This document shows positions 37,225 through 45,352 of a DNA stretch of 64,000 nucleotides, one piece after another. The translations under genes were made by a program, and so were the position numbers. Source of the DNA: Bog-473 sp963755495 (GTDB lineage Bacteria > Actinomycetota > Acidimicrobiia > Acidimicrobiales > RAAP-2); the NCBI GenBank assembly GCA_963755495.1, contig CAVWJS010000006.1, positions 1,178,001 to 1,242,000 on the forward strand, given 5' to 3'. The notes beneath the pieces were generated by a model. The model saw only the letters and a list, made by a program, of their open reading frames with translations. It had not been told where the DNA came from and did no database searches. Within the stretch, counting starts at the first letter, position 1. Each line of letters opens with the position of its first letter.

Positions 37225-38007
37225 TCAGGCGAAGCGCACGTTGGCACCCACAACCCCCAGCCACCAGTTGTAAAGATGGTCGATGGCCCAGGTGAGCGGC
37301 CCACCATTTTGACCGAAAGAGAAGTTGATTATCACGATCGCCACGATGATGAGCATCGTGTACGGCCGGATGCGTAAGTACCTGGGCCAGTAGCGCGCAG
37401 GCAAAAGCCGCTCGAATACCACCGAACCGTCGAGCGGTGGCAACGGGATGAGATTGAAGGCCGTCAACCCGATATTGGCCACGCTGAAGAAGAGCGCCAC
37501 GCGTGACAGCACCGAAGGGGAGAATGTTCCGTTGAACGACGTCCGAAATACGGCGATGAACAGGAACGCACCGGCGGCGGCGAGCAGCAAGTTCATGGCC
37601 GGTCCGGCCAGAGCAACAAGCAGGCCCTGATTGCGGGGACTGCGCAAGCGTCTTGTATCAACGGGGACGGGCTTGGCCCAACCGAACACGCCCACCGAGG
37701 CCAGTGCCATGAGGGCCGGAACGATCAGCGTGCCGACCGGATCAACGTGCTTGACCGGATTGAGCGTGAGTCGACCCGCCCGAGCTGCCGTGTCGTCGCC
37801 AAAAAGACGCGCCACCCAACCGTGAGAGACCTCATGCAGAATGATTGACGGCACCACGACGGCGAAGAAGATGATTTCGTCGCTCGAGATGTTGTGATGG
37901 GCCACCAGCGCCGCAAAGACCACCACGGCGCCCACGATCCACAGCGTCCGCCTCGTCGACTGATCCATTGGGCGGCGGCCGGAAGATCCCCCTCCGGTAG
38001 GACTCAC
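37225..38007 (-). CDS. Site-2-protease-like M50 metalloprotease
   Basis: A 260-residue integral membrane protease with about five membrane segments. The zinc motif LHEVSHGWVA lies near residue 60 and the second motif NLIPLPPLDGS near residue 190. Short M50 proteins of this subgroup (Rip/YwhC-like) cut within the membrane; substrate unknown. GTG 38007 lies at the edge of the 7-bp repeat; ATG 37968 would remove 13 residues. Confidence 0.9.
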   Translation of the reverse strand: MSPTGGGSSGRRPMDQSTRRTLWIVGAVVVFAALVAHHNISSDEIIFFAVVVPSIILHEVSHGWVARLFGDDTAARAGRLTLNPVKHVDPVGTLIVPALMALASVGVFGWAKPVPVDTRRLRSPRNQGLLVALAGPAMNLLLAAAGAFLFIAVFRTSFNGTFSPSVLSRVALFFSVANIGLTAFNLIPLPPLDGSVVFERLLPARYWPRYLRIRPYTMLIIVAIVIINFSFGQNGGPLTWAIDHLYNWWLGVVGANVRFA

Positions 38008-38035
38008 CTACCGCCTACCGCCTACTGCTTACTGC
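38008..38035. repeat. 7-bp tandem repeat filling a gene junction
   Basis: Four 7-bp units at 38008, 38015, 38022 and 38029 (ctaccgc, ctaccgc, ctactgc, ttactgc). The last holds the stop of the DksA-like gene and the array fills the whole 21-base gap to the M50 start. Confidence 0.9.
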
Positions 38036-38388
38036 TTGGCGGCGTCGACAATGCAGAAGCGCGTCGAGGGCATGGCCTCGAGCCGGGCCTCGCCAATCGG
38101 CTTCCCGCAGGCCTCGCAGAGGCCGTAGTTGCCGGTTCGGAGCCGCTCCAAGGCGGCATCAACCTCATCGAGCGCCTCTCGCAGTTCCGTGGCCAACCGC
38201 TCTGCCTCTCCCCGCTCCGCCGTCACCTGGCTGGAGTCGGCGAAATTGGAGTCGTAACTGAGACCGGTGTCGCCCCGGTCCCCGAACCCGATCTCCTTCA
38301 ACTGGGCGTGGAGCTCAGCCTGCTCGGCCACCAGAAGGGCGGCATAATCGACCTGGGCTGATTCGGCTGTTGAAGCCTCGTTCGGCAT
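38029..38388 (-). CDS. DksA/TraR-type zinc-finger protein
   Basis: A 119-residue protein with a long helical coiled-coil (residues 10-85, ELREALDEVDAALERLRTG) and a C-terminal zinc finger: CEACGKPIGEARLEAMPSTRFC. The fourth Cys of the usual C4 site is missing (FCIVDAAKQ). Such proteins bind the RNA polymerase secondary channel or act as small regulators. Encoded just before the M50 protease, with a repeat in between. Confidence 0.88.
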   Translation of the reverse strand: MPNEASTAESAQVDYAALLVAEQAELHAQLKEIGFGDRGDTGLSYDSNFADSSQVTAERGEAERLATELREALDEVDAALERLRTGNYGLCEACGKPIGEARLEAMPSTRFCIVDAAKQ

Positions 38389-38435
38389 CCACTCATGCTA
38401 TGTCTTCCCTGCCATTCGTACTGCCCGCCTGCTCG

Positions 38436-38463
38436 CCAGCCCGCCAGCCCGCCAGCCCGCCCG
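38436..38463. repeat. 8-bp tandem repeat, three units
   Basis: ccagcccg at 38436, 38444 and 38452 with a partial fourth unit, in the 113-base gap between xerD and the DksA-like gene. Confidence 0.85.
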
Positions 38464-38501
38464 CCGACTCGCCGGCCGTGAACGTCCGCCCGCCCCTCGG
38501 T

Positions 38502-39455
38502 TCATTGCCTCACCCGCCGACCCGCCCTTGGATGAGCGCTCTCGTAGGCCCGGCGCAAATGTTCAGCCGAGACCTTGGTGTAGCGCTGGGTGGTGGCGAT
38601 GGAGGCATGGCCGAGGAGCTCTTGGACGACTCTGATGTCGGCCCCCCGGGCCAGCATGTGCGTGGCACAGGAATGCCGCAGAACGTGGGGGCTGACCCGG
38701 TCGGCCAGATCGACTCGCCCGGCGTACTTCTTGACCACTCCGAACGCGCCCACCCGGCTCAGACGGCCGCCGCGCACGTTCAGAAACACTGCCTCGGCAT
38801 CGCTGCGCAGTTTCCACTTTTTGGGCTCGAGCAAGGGACGTCCCTCCCCGGACAACCAGTCTCGGAGCGCGGCGAGCGCAAGCCGACCGAGGGGAACCAG
38901 CCGTTCCTTGTCGCCCTTGCCCAGCACCCGGATGAGCGGGACGTCGCCACCCTCGATGGCCTCCGCCACGTCGCCCAGATTGAGCCCGACGGCCTCGCTC
39001 ACCCGGCAGCCGGTCCCGTAGAGCACCTCGAGGAGAGCCCGGTCACGCAGCATGGCTGGGCCGGTGCCCACTACTGCGCCGAGCAGTCGCTCCGTCTCGT
39101 CCTCGCTGAGGGCTTTGGGCAGCATCTCGGCCAGACCGATCCCGGGGATATTGGCCGTCGGATCGGACGGCGCTGTCCCCTCCTCGACCAGGAAGCGATG
39201 GAAGCCCCGGAGCGTGGAAAGGGAACGAGCAACCGTCGCCCCACTCCTGGTGCGGCGCAAGGAGGCGACGTAGGCCGCCACCTCTTCTGCGCTCGAATCG
39301 TCAATCACTCCACCCGACCTGCGCTGCGACACGAACGACTGGTAGCCGGCGAGGTCACGCCGGTACGAGGCCAGGGTGCGTGGGGAGCGGCCTCGCTCGA
39401 CGTCCAACCAGGAAAGGAATTCCTCTGCGTTACGCGGCAGCGGCGAAGTAGTCAC
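38502..39455 (-). CDS. xerD: Tyrosine recombinase XerD
   Basis: A 317-residue site-specific recombinase that resolves chromosome dimers at dif. Residues 5-100 are the SAM-like core-binding domain; the catalytic set is visible as GCRVSEAVGL (Arg), GKGDKERLVPL (Lys), SPHVLRHSCATH (His, Arg), LLGHASIATTQRYT (His, Tyr). Downstream of nudix and pyrG as in most actinobacteria. GTG 39455 follows the 16-bp repeat array. Confidence 0.94.
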   Translation of the reverse strand: MTTSPLPRNAEEFLSWLDVERGRSPRTLASYRRDLAGYQSFVSQRRSGGVIDDSSAEEVAAYVASLRRTRSGATVARSLSTLRGFHRFLVEEGTAPSDPTANIPGIGLAEMLPKALSEDETERLLGAVVGTGPAMLRDRALLEVLYGTGCRVSEAVGLNLGDVAEAIEGGDVPLIRVLGKGDKERLVPLGRLALAALRDWLSGEGRPLLEPKKWKLRSDAEAVFLNVRGGRLSRVGAFGVVKKYAGRVDLADRVSPHVLRHSCATHMLARGADIRVVQELLGHASIATTQRYTKVSAEHLRRAYESAHPRAGRRVRQ

Positions 39456-39462
39456 TCTGCCA

Positions 39463-39518
39463 CTCGGTCAACCAGGCCCTGGGTCAACCAGGCACTCGGT
39501 CAACCAGGCCCTCGGTCA
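39463..39518. repeat. 16-bp tandem repeat filling a gene junction
   Basis: Units at 39463, 39479 and 39495 (ctcggtcaaccaggcc with two variants) and a half unit at 39511. The half unit holds the stop of the NUDIX gene. The array fills the gap to the xerD start. Confidence 0.95.
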
Positions 39519-40073
39519 TACAGCCAGGCGGGCACGGGCCAAGAACAACCCGAGCACAGTTGTCTCGTCCGTCAAGGTCCCGTCGGCTACCAGCGCATCG
39601 ACATCATCGAGGGCGATCGTCTCAATCGTCATGAACCCCTCCTCGACGCCCATGGGCTCGGGAGGGCAGGCCGAGAGTCCGGTGGCCAAATAGATCGTCG
39701 TGCGCTGGTCGCTGATTCCCGGCGTGTTGAAGGTCTCGATCAAGACCTCGAACTTCTCGGCCACCAGACCCGCCTCCTCGGACAGTTCCCGGCGCGCCGC
39801 AACCTCGCGGTCTTCGTTCTTGACGTCACATGTCCCCGCGGGCACCTCGAGCACCATGCGGTCCACGGCGGCTCGATACTGGCGGACCAGCGTCACACGA
39901 CGCTCCGCATCCACCGGCACGATGGTCACCGCTCCCGGGTGGTGCACGATGAAACGCTCAAAGTGCTCTCCCTCGGGGTCGACCACTTCGGCCTTGCCGA
40001 CCCAGAAGATCTTGCCCCGGAACACCTCTTCCTCGGAAACCCGCGCAAAGCCGGGCGTGGGGCTGTCGGCCAC
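39516..40073 (-). CDS. NUDIX hydrolase, ADP-ribose pyrophosphatase type
   Basis: A 185-residue hydrolase. The Nudix box reads G(x5)E(x7)REL-x-EEAGL in the stretch starting GTCDVKNED near residue 100. Cleaves ADP-ribose or related nucleotide diphosphates. Lies between pyrG and xerD, the usual actinobacterial order. Five bases separate it from the pyrG stop. Confidence 0.92.
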   Translation of the reverse strand: MADSPTPGFARVSEEEVFRGKIFWVGKAEVVDPEGEHFERFIVHHPGAVTIVPVDAERRVTLVRQYRAAVDRMVLEVPAGTCDVKNEDREVAARRELSEEAGLVAEKFEVLIETFNTPGISDQRTTIYLATGLSACPPEPMGVEEGFMTIETIALDDVDALVADGTLTDETTVLGLFLARARLAV

Positions 40074-40078
40074 CCGAG

Positions 40079-41719
40079 TTACGGTACACGATCGAGATCG
40101 AGCAGGTGGGGTTCACGTCCCTCTGCTCGATCGAGTGCCGCCGCCACCAGCTCACGGAACAAAGGGTGGGCCCGATCAGGACGACTCTTGAATTCGGGAT
40201 GAGCCTGGGTGCCCACCCAGAACGGGTGATCGCTCAGTTCGACGAACTCGACCAGGCGTCCGTCGGGCGAGACTCCGGAGCAGACGAGCCCCACCGCCTC
40301 CAGCTGGCGCCGGTACTTGTTGTTGAACTCGAACCGGTGGCGGTGGCGCTCGGTCACGCCGAGGGTGCCGTAGGCCTCCGACACCTTGGATCCCGGCAGG
40401 AGGGCCGCCTGATAGGAACCCAACCGCATTGTGCCACCCTTGTCCGTCACGTGTGCCTGGTCGGGCATGAGGTCGATGACGGGATCCGGGGTCAACGAAT
40501 CGAACTCCCGGGAGTTGGCCCGGTCCAGTTTGGCCCAGTCCCGGGCCACCGAGATGACCATGACCTGGAGGCCCAGACACAGGCCGAGGCACGGGATGGC
40601 GTTGTCGCGGGCATAACCGGCCGCGGCCACCATGCCTTCAATGCCCCGCACGCCGAAGCCTCCGGGGATGACGATGGCATCCAGCGTGCGCAGTCGGTCC
40701 GAGCCCAGCAAGTCGGGCACTTTTTCGGCGTCGATCCAGTCCAGTTCGACCTCGGTCCCGTAGTGGAATCCACCCGAGCGGAGAGCCTCGACCACGGACA
40801 TGTATGCGTCCGGCATGCTGACGTACTTGCCCACTATGCCGATCCTCACCCGCCGCGAGAGGTGCTCGACCCGGTGCACCAAGTCTTCCCACTGGCTCAG
40901 GTCAATCGGGTGGGTGGCCTCGTCAATCCCCAGAACGCGGCACACGAAGGAGTCCAGGCCCTGGTCGTGGAGGACCAAGGGGATCTCGTAGATGCTCGGC
41001 GCGTCAACGGCGGAGATCACCGCCTCCATGGACACGTCACACAGCTCGGAGATCTTGCGCTTCAGGTTCTCCGAGATGGGCAGGTTGCTCCGGCAGACGA
41101 TCACGTCGGGCTGGATTCCGCGACTGCGCAACTCGGTCACGGAATGCTGGGTGGGCTTGGTCTTCTGCTCACCGGTCACGAGGTAGGGCACCAGTGTCAG
41201 GTGCATGTAGCAGACGTTTTCCCGGCCGATATCCCGGCGGAATTGCCGGATGGCCTCAATGAAAGGGACGATCTCAATGTCGCCCACCGTGCCGCCGATC
41301 TCCACGATGACGATGTCCACGTCGTCGTCGGCCAACTGCCGCACCCATTCCTTGATCTCGTCGGTGACATGAGGAATTACCTGCACCGTTCGGCCCAGGA
41401 AGTCACCCCGCCGCTCTTTTTCGATCACCGAGCGGTAAATCCATCCGGTCGTCGTGTTGGAGCGCTGGTGCAGATTCTCGTCGATGAACCGCTCGTAGTG
41501 ACCGAGGTCGAGATCGGTCTCGCCGCCGTCCTCGGTCACGAAGACCTCACCGTGCTCACCTGGATTCATGGTCCCAGGGTCGACATTGATGTACGGGTCG
41601 AGCTTGCACATGGTGACTCGTAAGCCACGGCACTTGAGGAGCCGACCGAGCGAGGAGGCGGTGAGGCCCTTGCCGAGGGAACTCGACACGCCACCGGTGA
41701 CGAAGATGAACTTGCTCAC
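40079..41719 (-). CDS. pyrG: CTP synthase
   Basis: A 546-residue amidotransferase that makes CTP from UTP, ATP and glutamine. N-terminal synthetase: FVTGGVSSSLGKGLTASSL with the P-loop, and MCKLDPYINVDPGTMNPGEHGEV. C-terminal glutaminase: PGGFGVRG, the Cys nucleophile in CLGLCLGLQ and the His/Glu pair in GTQAHPEFKSRP. Full length; start at ATG 41719 fits the family. Confidence 0.97.
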   Translation of the reverse strand: MSKFIFVTGGVSSSLGKGLTASSLGRLLKCRGLRVTMCKLDPYINVDPGTMNPGEHGEVFVTEDGGETDLDLGHYERFIDENLHQRSNTTTGWIYRSVIEKERRGDFLGRTVQVIPHVTDEIKEWVRQLADDDVDIVIVEIGGTVGDIEIVPFIEAIRQFRRDIGRENVCYMHLTLVPYLVTGEQKTKPTQHSVTELRSRGIQPDVIVCRSNLPISENLKRKISELCDVSMEAVISAVDAPSIYEIPLVLHDQGLDSFVCRVLGIDEATHPIDLSQWEDLVHRVEHLSRRVRIGIVGKYVSMPDAYMSVVEALRSGGFHYGTEVELDWIDAEKVPDLLGSDRLRTLDAIVIPGGFGVRGIEGMVAAAGYARDNAIPCLGLCLGLQVMVISVARDWAKLDRANSREFDSLTPDPVIDLMPDQAHVTDKGGTMRLGSYQAALLPGSKVSEAYGTLGVTERHRHRFEFNNKYRRQLEAVGLVCSGVSPDGRLVEFVELSDHPFWVGTQAHPEFKSRPDRAHPLFRELVAAALDRAEGREPHLLDLDRVP

Positions 41720-41908
41720 GCCGCCCGCTGAGCGCCCGATGGCATAAGGAATACGTCAAATGATCGGTGCACTCTGCCACGATAATCGACGCCACCCGCT
41801 GTTGTGGCGGATTCACCCGGCGCCCCCGTTACCACCCTGGTGCGAGGGAAGGGCCGATCCCTCGGGAATCGGGGTTGGGGCTGCGGCTGTGGCTCCCCAA
41901 CAGGAGGC

Positions 41909-41972
41909 AGACGTCGAGGAGCTCAGACGTCGAGAAGCTCAGACGTCGAGGAGCTCAGACGTCGAGGAGCTC
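41909..41972. repeat. 16-bp tandem repeat at the recN stop, four units
   Basis: agacgtcgaggagctc at 41909, 41925 (one change), 41941 and 41957. On the minus strand the unit is GCTCCTCGACGTCTGA frame-shifted by one: the last codons of recN plus its TGA (41955-41957), with three further copies downstream. Confidence 0.95.
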
Positions 41973-43550
41973 GCGGGCGTGGGCTCGGGCCACATCGCTG
42001 TCCGGATGACCCGACAACATGCGAGAGAGCTCAATGACCCGTTCCTCCCCCGTCACGGCGACAGCTGAGGTGAGCGTCCGACCGAGCACTTCGTCCTTGC
42101 GCACGGTGATCTGGCGGTCCGCTTTCGCCGCGACCTGGGCCAGGTGTGTGACCACCAACACTTGACGCGTGCGAGAGACCTCATGCAGCGCCTGCCCCAA
42201 CGACAGCGCAGCCGCCCCACCCACGCCGGCGTCCACCTCATCAAACACCATCGTCTGCGGGCCTCCCATGGCGACCAGGCGAATGGCCAGCATGGCCCGC
42301 GCCAACTCACCGCCCGAGGCGGCTTTGGCCAACGGCAGCACTGCCTCGCCGACATTGGCCCCCAGGGCGGCTTCGATCGGATCTCCGGCACCCTCGGGAG
42401 CCACGCGGATCTCTACGCGCGCCCCCGGCATGGCGAGGTCGGCCAACCGCTCACCCACCAGTGTCCCGAACTTTGCCGCGGCGCGCGTACGTACGTTGCG
42501 TACCTTCTTCTCCGCGGCCTCCAAGCGTTGCAGCACCTCGATCTGCTCCGCCTCCAAGCGCGCCGCGGTCTCCTCGGCGTTGTCCAACTCATGCAGACGA
42601 GCCGCCGCTTCTTTGGAGAAAGCCAACACCGCCGTGAGGTCGACGCCATATTTGCGACGTAAATCGGCTAGTAGCCGGCGCCGCTCTTGCACTGCGAGGA
42701 GACGCTCCGGATCGTCCTCCCATCCTTCCACTACGTCGCGCAGGCCTCGTGCGACGTCGGACAGATCAATGGCCGCACCCGCGATCCGCTCGCGGTATTC
42801 GTCGAAGGCCTCCCGTCCGGCCAACGCCCTCGCCGCCTCGGCCAGTCGGGCCAGAACTCCGCCGTCGCCGTTTCCCGACGCCGACTCGAGGAGCTCCCCG
42901 GCGAAAGCCGCAGCCTCCCGGTGGGCCGAGGCGTCGGCTAGGCGCACTTCCTCCTGGCGCAATTGGTCCTCCTCGTCAGAAGCGGAAAGGTGGGCCGCCG
43001 CGATCTCGTTCACTTGGTAGCGCAACACATCAGCCTCTCGGGCCCGTTGCTGTGCATCACCCCCGAGGGACGCCACAGACTCGGCCAACCGCCGCAACTC
43101 CGCCCGCAGCGACAACACGGGGGCGAGATCGGTCCCGGCATACGAGTCGAGGACCGCCCTCTGGGCCCCAGGGGTGACCAGTGACTGGTGTTCGTGCTGA
43201 CCGTGGATCTCCACCAGCTCCGAGGTGACATCGGAGAGTGCGCTCACCGGGGACATGCGTCCATCGATCCAGGCGCGGGAGCGACCATCGGCGGGCACGG
43301 CACGGGCAATGATGATCTCGCGCTCACCCTCGTCGGTCCCGACCACGAAGCGCGCCTCGACCATGGCCTCGCTGGCGCCTGACCGGACGAGGGTCGGCGA
43401 GGCGCGGCCACCGAGCACCAGCTGCAGCGCTTCGACCACCAGTGTCTTACCGGCGCCGGTCTCGCCGGTCAGCACAGTCATACCGGACCCAAACGTCAGC
43501 GAGAGATCTTCAATGACCCCGAGGTCACGCACGCGCAGATCAGTCAACAC
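41955..43550 (-). CDS. recN: DNA repair protein RecN
   Basis: A 531-residue SMC-like ATPase for double-strand break repair. Walker A TGETGAGKTLVVEAL near residue 35, a central coiled-coil of about 200 residues, the ABC signature ASGGELARAMLAIRL near residue 425 and Walker B MVFDEVDAGVGG near residue 455. Start at GTG 43550 lies inside a 17-bp duplicated segment. Order nadK-recN-pyrG is typical. Confidence 0.95.
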   Translation of the reverse strand: MLTDLRVRDLGVIEDLSLTFGSGMTVLTGETGAGKTLVVEALQLVLGGRASPTLVRSGASEAMVEARFVVGTDEGEREIIIARAVPADGRSRAWIDGRMSPVSALSDVTSELVEIHGQHEHQSLVTPGAQRAVLDSYAGTDLAPVLSLRAELRRLAESVASLGGDAQQRAREADVLRYQVNEIAAAHLSASDEEDQLRQEEVRLADASAHREAAAFAGELLESASGNGDGGVLARLAEAARALAGREAFDEYRERIAGAAIDLSDVARGLRDVVEGWEDDPERLLAVQERRRLLADLRRKYGVDLTAVLAFSKEAAARLHELDNAEETAARLEAEQIEVLQRLEAAEKKVRNVRTRAAAKFGTLVGERLADLAMPGARVEIRVAPEGAGDPIEAALGANVGEAVLPLAKAASGGELARAMLAIRLVAMGGPQTMVFDEVDAGVGGAAALSLGQALHEVSRTRQVLVVTHLAQVAAKADRQITVRKDEVLGRTLTSAVAVTGEERVIELSRMLSGHPDSDVARAHARELLDV

Positions 43551-43572
43551 GGCTGCTCACACAACACGGCTG
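43545..43572. repeat. Two-copy 17-bp period repeat over the recN start
   Basis: caacacggctg at 43545 and 43562. The first copy holds the recN GTG start; the second puts a like GTG 17 bases upstream, out of frame. Confidence 0.75.
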
Positions 43573-43597
43573 GCGCATCACGGTGCCGTCAATCTGC

Positions 43598-44467
43598 CTA
43601 CTGTTCGCGGTCGGCGAGCAGCCTGAACCGCAGGAGCGCGCCAAACCCCTGCGGGTCATTGCGCACAACCCGCACCGGGCGCGTCGGCACCCGGCAGGTC
43701 ACGGTCGACCCTGGCTCGAGGCGGCCCGTTTCCTGTCCGTCGATCACCAACGCGGCGGCCCGGTCCGGCGCGATCTCGACGCGGACACGCTGGGTGTCGG
43801 TCAGCACCAGGCTGCGATCGAGTGAGAGGTGCGGCGCCACCGGGGTGACCACCATCGCTCGCAACGCGGGAGCGAGGATCGGTCCGCGCGCCGACAAGTT
43901 GTAGGCGGTGGATCCCGTCGGGGTGGCGATGATGACACCGTCGGCCGAGTAGGTGAACACGTCCTCCCCATCGATGGACGTCGCCAGTCGCACGGTGTGG
44001 CCGAAGTCAATCTTCTCGAGCACGACCTCGTTGAGGGCCAGATACTTCGATACGGCATCACCTTGTGAATGGTCGGTGATCGTGACCTCTAGTGCGCAAC
44101 GGTTCTCGATGATGGCCCGGTTCTCGAACACTCTCGTCAAGGCCGCCTGCATCTGGTCGGGCATAAGGTCGGGCAGGTAACCCAACCGGCCGAAGTTCAC
44201 GCCGAGGACAGGGATATCCTCCGTCCAGGCCAGTCGGACGACCCGGAGAAATGTCCCATCGCCGCCGAGGCTGACCGCAACGGTCGAGCCCTTGAGGTCG
44301 ACGGCGTCGAGGTCGATCTCCTGCCCGGCCTCCGTGACCCGATTGGGCGCACTGAATTCCAAAATGCGCGCGGCGTCACCTTGTGCGGTAAGCCACTCCG
44401 CCGTATCGAGGGCGAGGGCGAGGGCATCGGGACGCCCGGGATGGACCAGAAAGGTGGCGGTCGACAT
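43598..44467 (-). CDS. nadK: NAD kinase
   Basis: A 289-residue enzyme that phosphorylates NAD to NADP. Seen: the diacylglycerol-kinase-type loop VSLGGDGTFLRVVRL near residue 68, LALNEVVLEK and the ATPTGSTAYNLSARGP motif near residue 180. The start at ATG 44467 lies three bases after the tlyA stop, so they share an operon. Confidence 0.95.
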   Translation of the reverse strand: MSTATFLVHPGRPDALALALDTAEWLTAQGDAARILEFSAPNRVTEAGQEIDLDAVDLKGSTVAVSLGGDGTFLRVVRLAWTEDIPVLGVNFGRLGYLPDLMPDQMQAALTRVFENRAIIENRCALEVTITDHSQGDAVSKYLALNEVVLEKIDFGHTVRLATSIDGEDVFTYSADGVIIATPTGSTAYNLSARGPILAPALRAMVVTPVAPHLSLDRSLVLTDTQRVRVEIAPDRAAALVIDGQETGRLEPGSTVTCRVPTRPVRVVRNDPQGFGALLRFRLLADREQ

Positions 44468-44470
44468 GCG

Positions 44471-45352
44471 TCAGCGTGGCTCCTGCGAGTCGGCGACTCG
44501 AGATTGGCTCAAGGCCGCCTCGTCGACGGTGGCGGAGAGGAGGCGGACAACGGCATCAGCCTCGAGCGCGGCATGGTGCGCAAAGGCACCCTTACGGGCG
44601 TGCACGAGGAACTCGACATTGCCGGCTGGGCCGGTCAGAGGGGAAACCATCGCCCCCATGATGCCGGTTCCTGCGCCCTCGAGTGCGGACGTCACGCGCG
44701 TGAGCGCGTCGTGCCATACCTCGGGGTCCCGCACGACGCCCTTACCCCGGGCCACGACGACGCGGCCCGCTTCAAATTGCGGCTTGACCAGGAGCACCAA
44801 GTCGGCATCGGGGTGGCCCAGCGGCCCGCACAGTGCCGGTACCACCGTGACCAGCGAAATGAACGAAAGATCGGCCGTCAGCAGCGATACGGGTTCGAAT
44901 GTCGGGTCCCGTTCGGCCAACACGTCCGGCGTCAGCGAGCGGAAGTTGACCCGTTCGAGGACGATCACCCGGCCGTCGTGGCGCAAGCGCTGGTCGAGCT
45001 GCCCGTGCCCCACGTCCACGGCGTAGACACGAGCCGCTCCACGCTGCAGCAGACAATCAGTGAACCCGCCGGTTGACGCTCCCGCATCGAGCACGCGCCT
45101 GCCCTTGGGAACGACCGCGAACCGCGTCAGAGCGGCATCCAACTTCTGGCCACCTCGACTGACGAACGGCGCCTTCGGCCCTCGCACGACGACGGGCTCG
45201 TCGGCCGCCACCAACCGTGCCGGCTTATCGGCTTGGGTCCCCGCCACCAGGACCGACCCGGCGGCGATCGCCTCTTGGGCTTCGTGCCGGTTGGCGACAA
45301 GTCCGCGGCGAACCAGTTCAGTATCTAGCCGCCGGCGGGACCCAGGGCTCAG
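44471..45352 (-). CDS. tlyA: TlyA-type 2'-O-methyltransferase with S4 domain, CTG start
   Basis: A 16S/23S rRNA cytidine 2'-O-methyltransferase of about 293 residues. The S4 RNA-binding domain (RRRLDTELVRRGLVANRHEA) lies in frame before the first GTG (45247), so that GTG cannot be the true start. No ATG, GTG or TTG precedes the S4 domain in frame; the only nearby candidate is CTG 45352-45350, which overlaps the upstream TGA as CTGA. The methyltransferase core shows FVSRGGQKL, DAGASTGGFTDCLL and ADLSFISL. Confidence 0.88.
   Translation of the reverse strand: MSPGSRRRLDTELVRRGLVANRHEAQEAIAAGSVLVAGTQADKPARLVAADEPVVVRGPKAPFVSRGGQKLDAALTRFAVVPKGRRVLDAGASTGGFTDCLLQRGAARVYAVDVGHGQLDQRLRHDGRVIVLERVNFRSLTPDVLAERDPTFEPVSLLTADLSFISLVTVVPALCGPLGHPDADLVLLVKPQFEAGRVVVARGKGVVRDPEVWHDALTRVTSALEGAGTGIMGAMVSPLTGPAGNVEFLVHARKGAFAHHAALEADAVVRLLSATVDEAALSQSRVADSQEPR

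Noticed and set aside
38370..40202. 610-codon plus-strand frame over xerD and nudix
   Set aside because: Antisense shadow of two clear genes; its length is due to high GC.
40106..41623. 505-codon frame antisense to pyrG
   Set aside because: Shadow frame of a high-GC gene; no protein family features, and pyrG on the other strand is certain.
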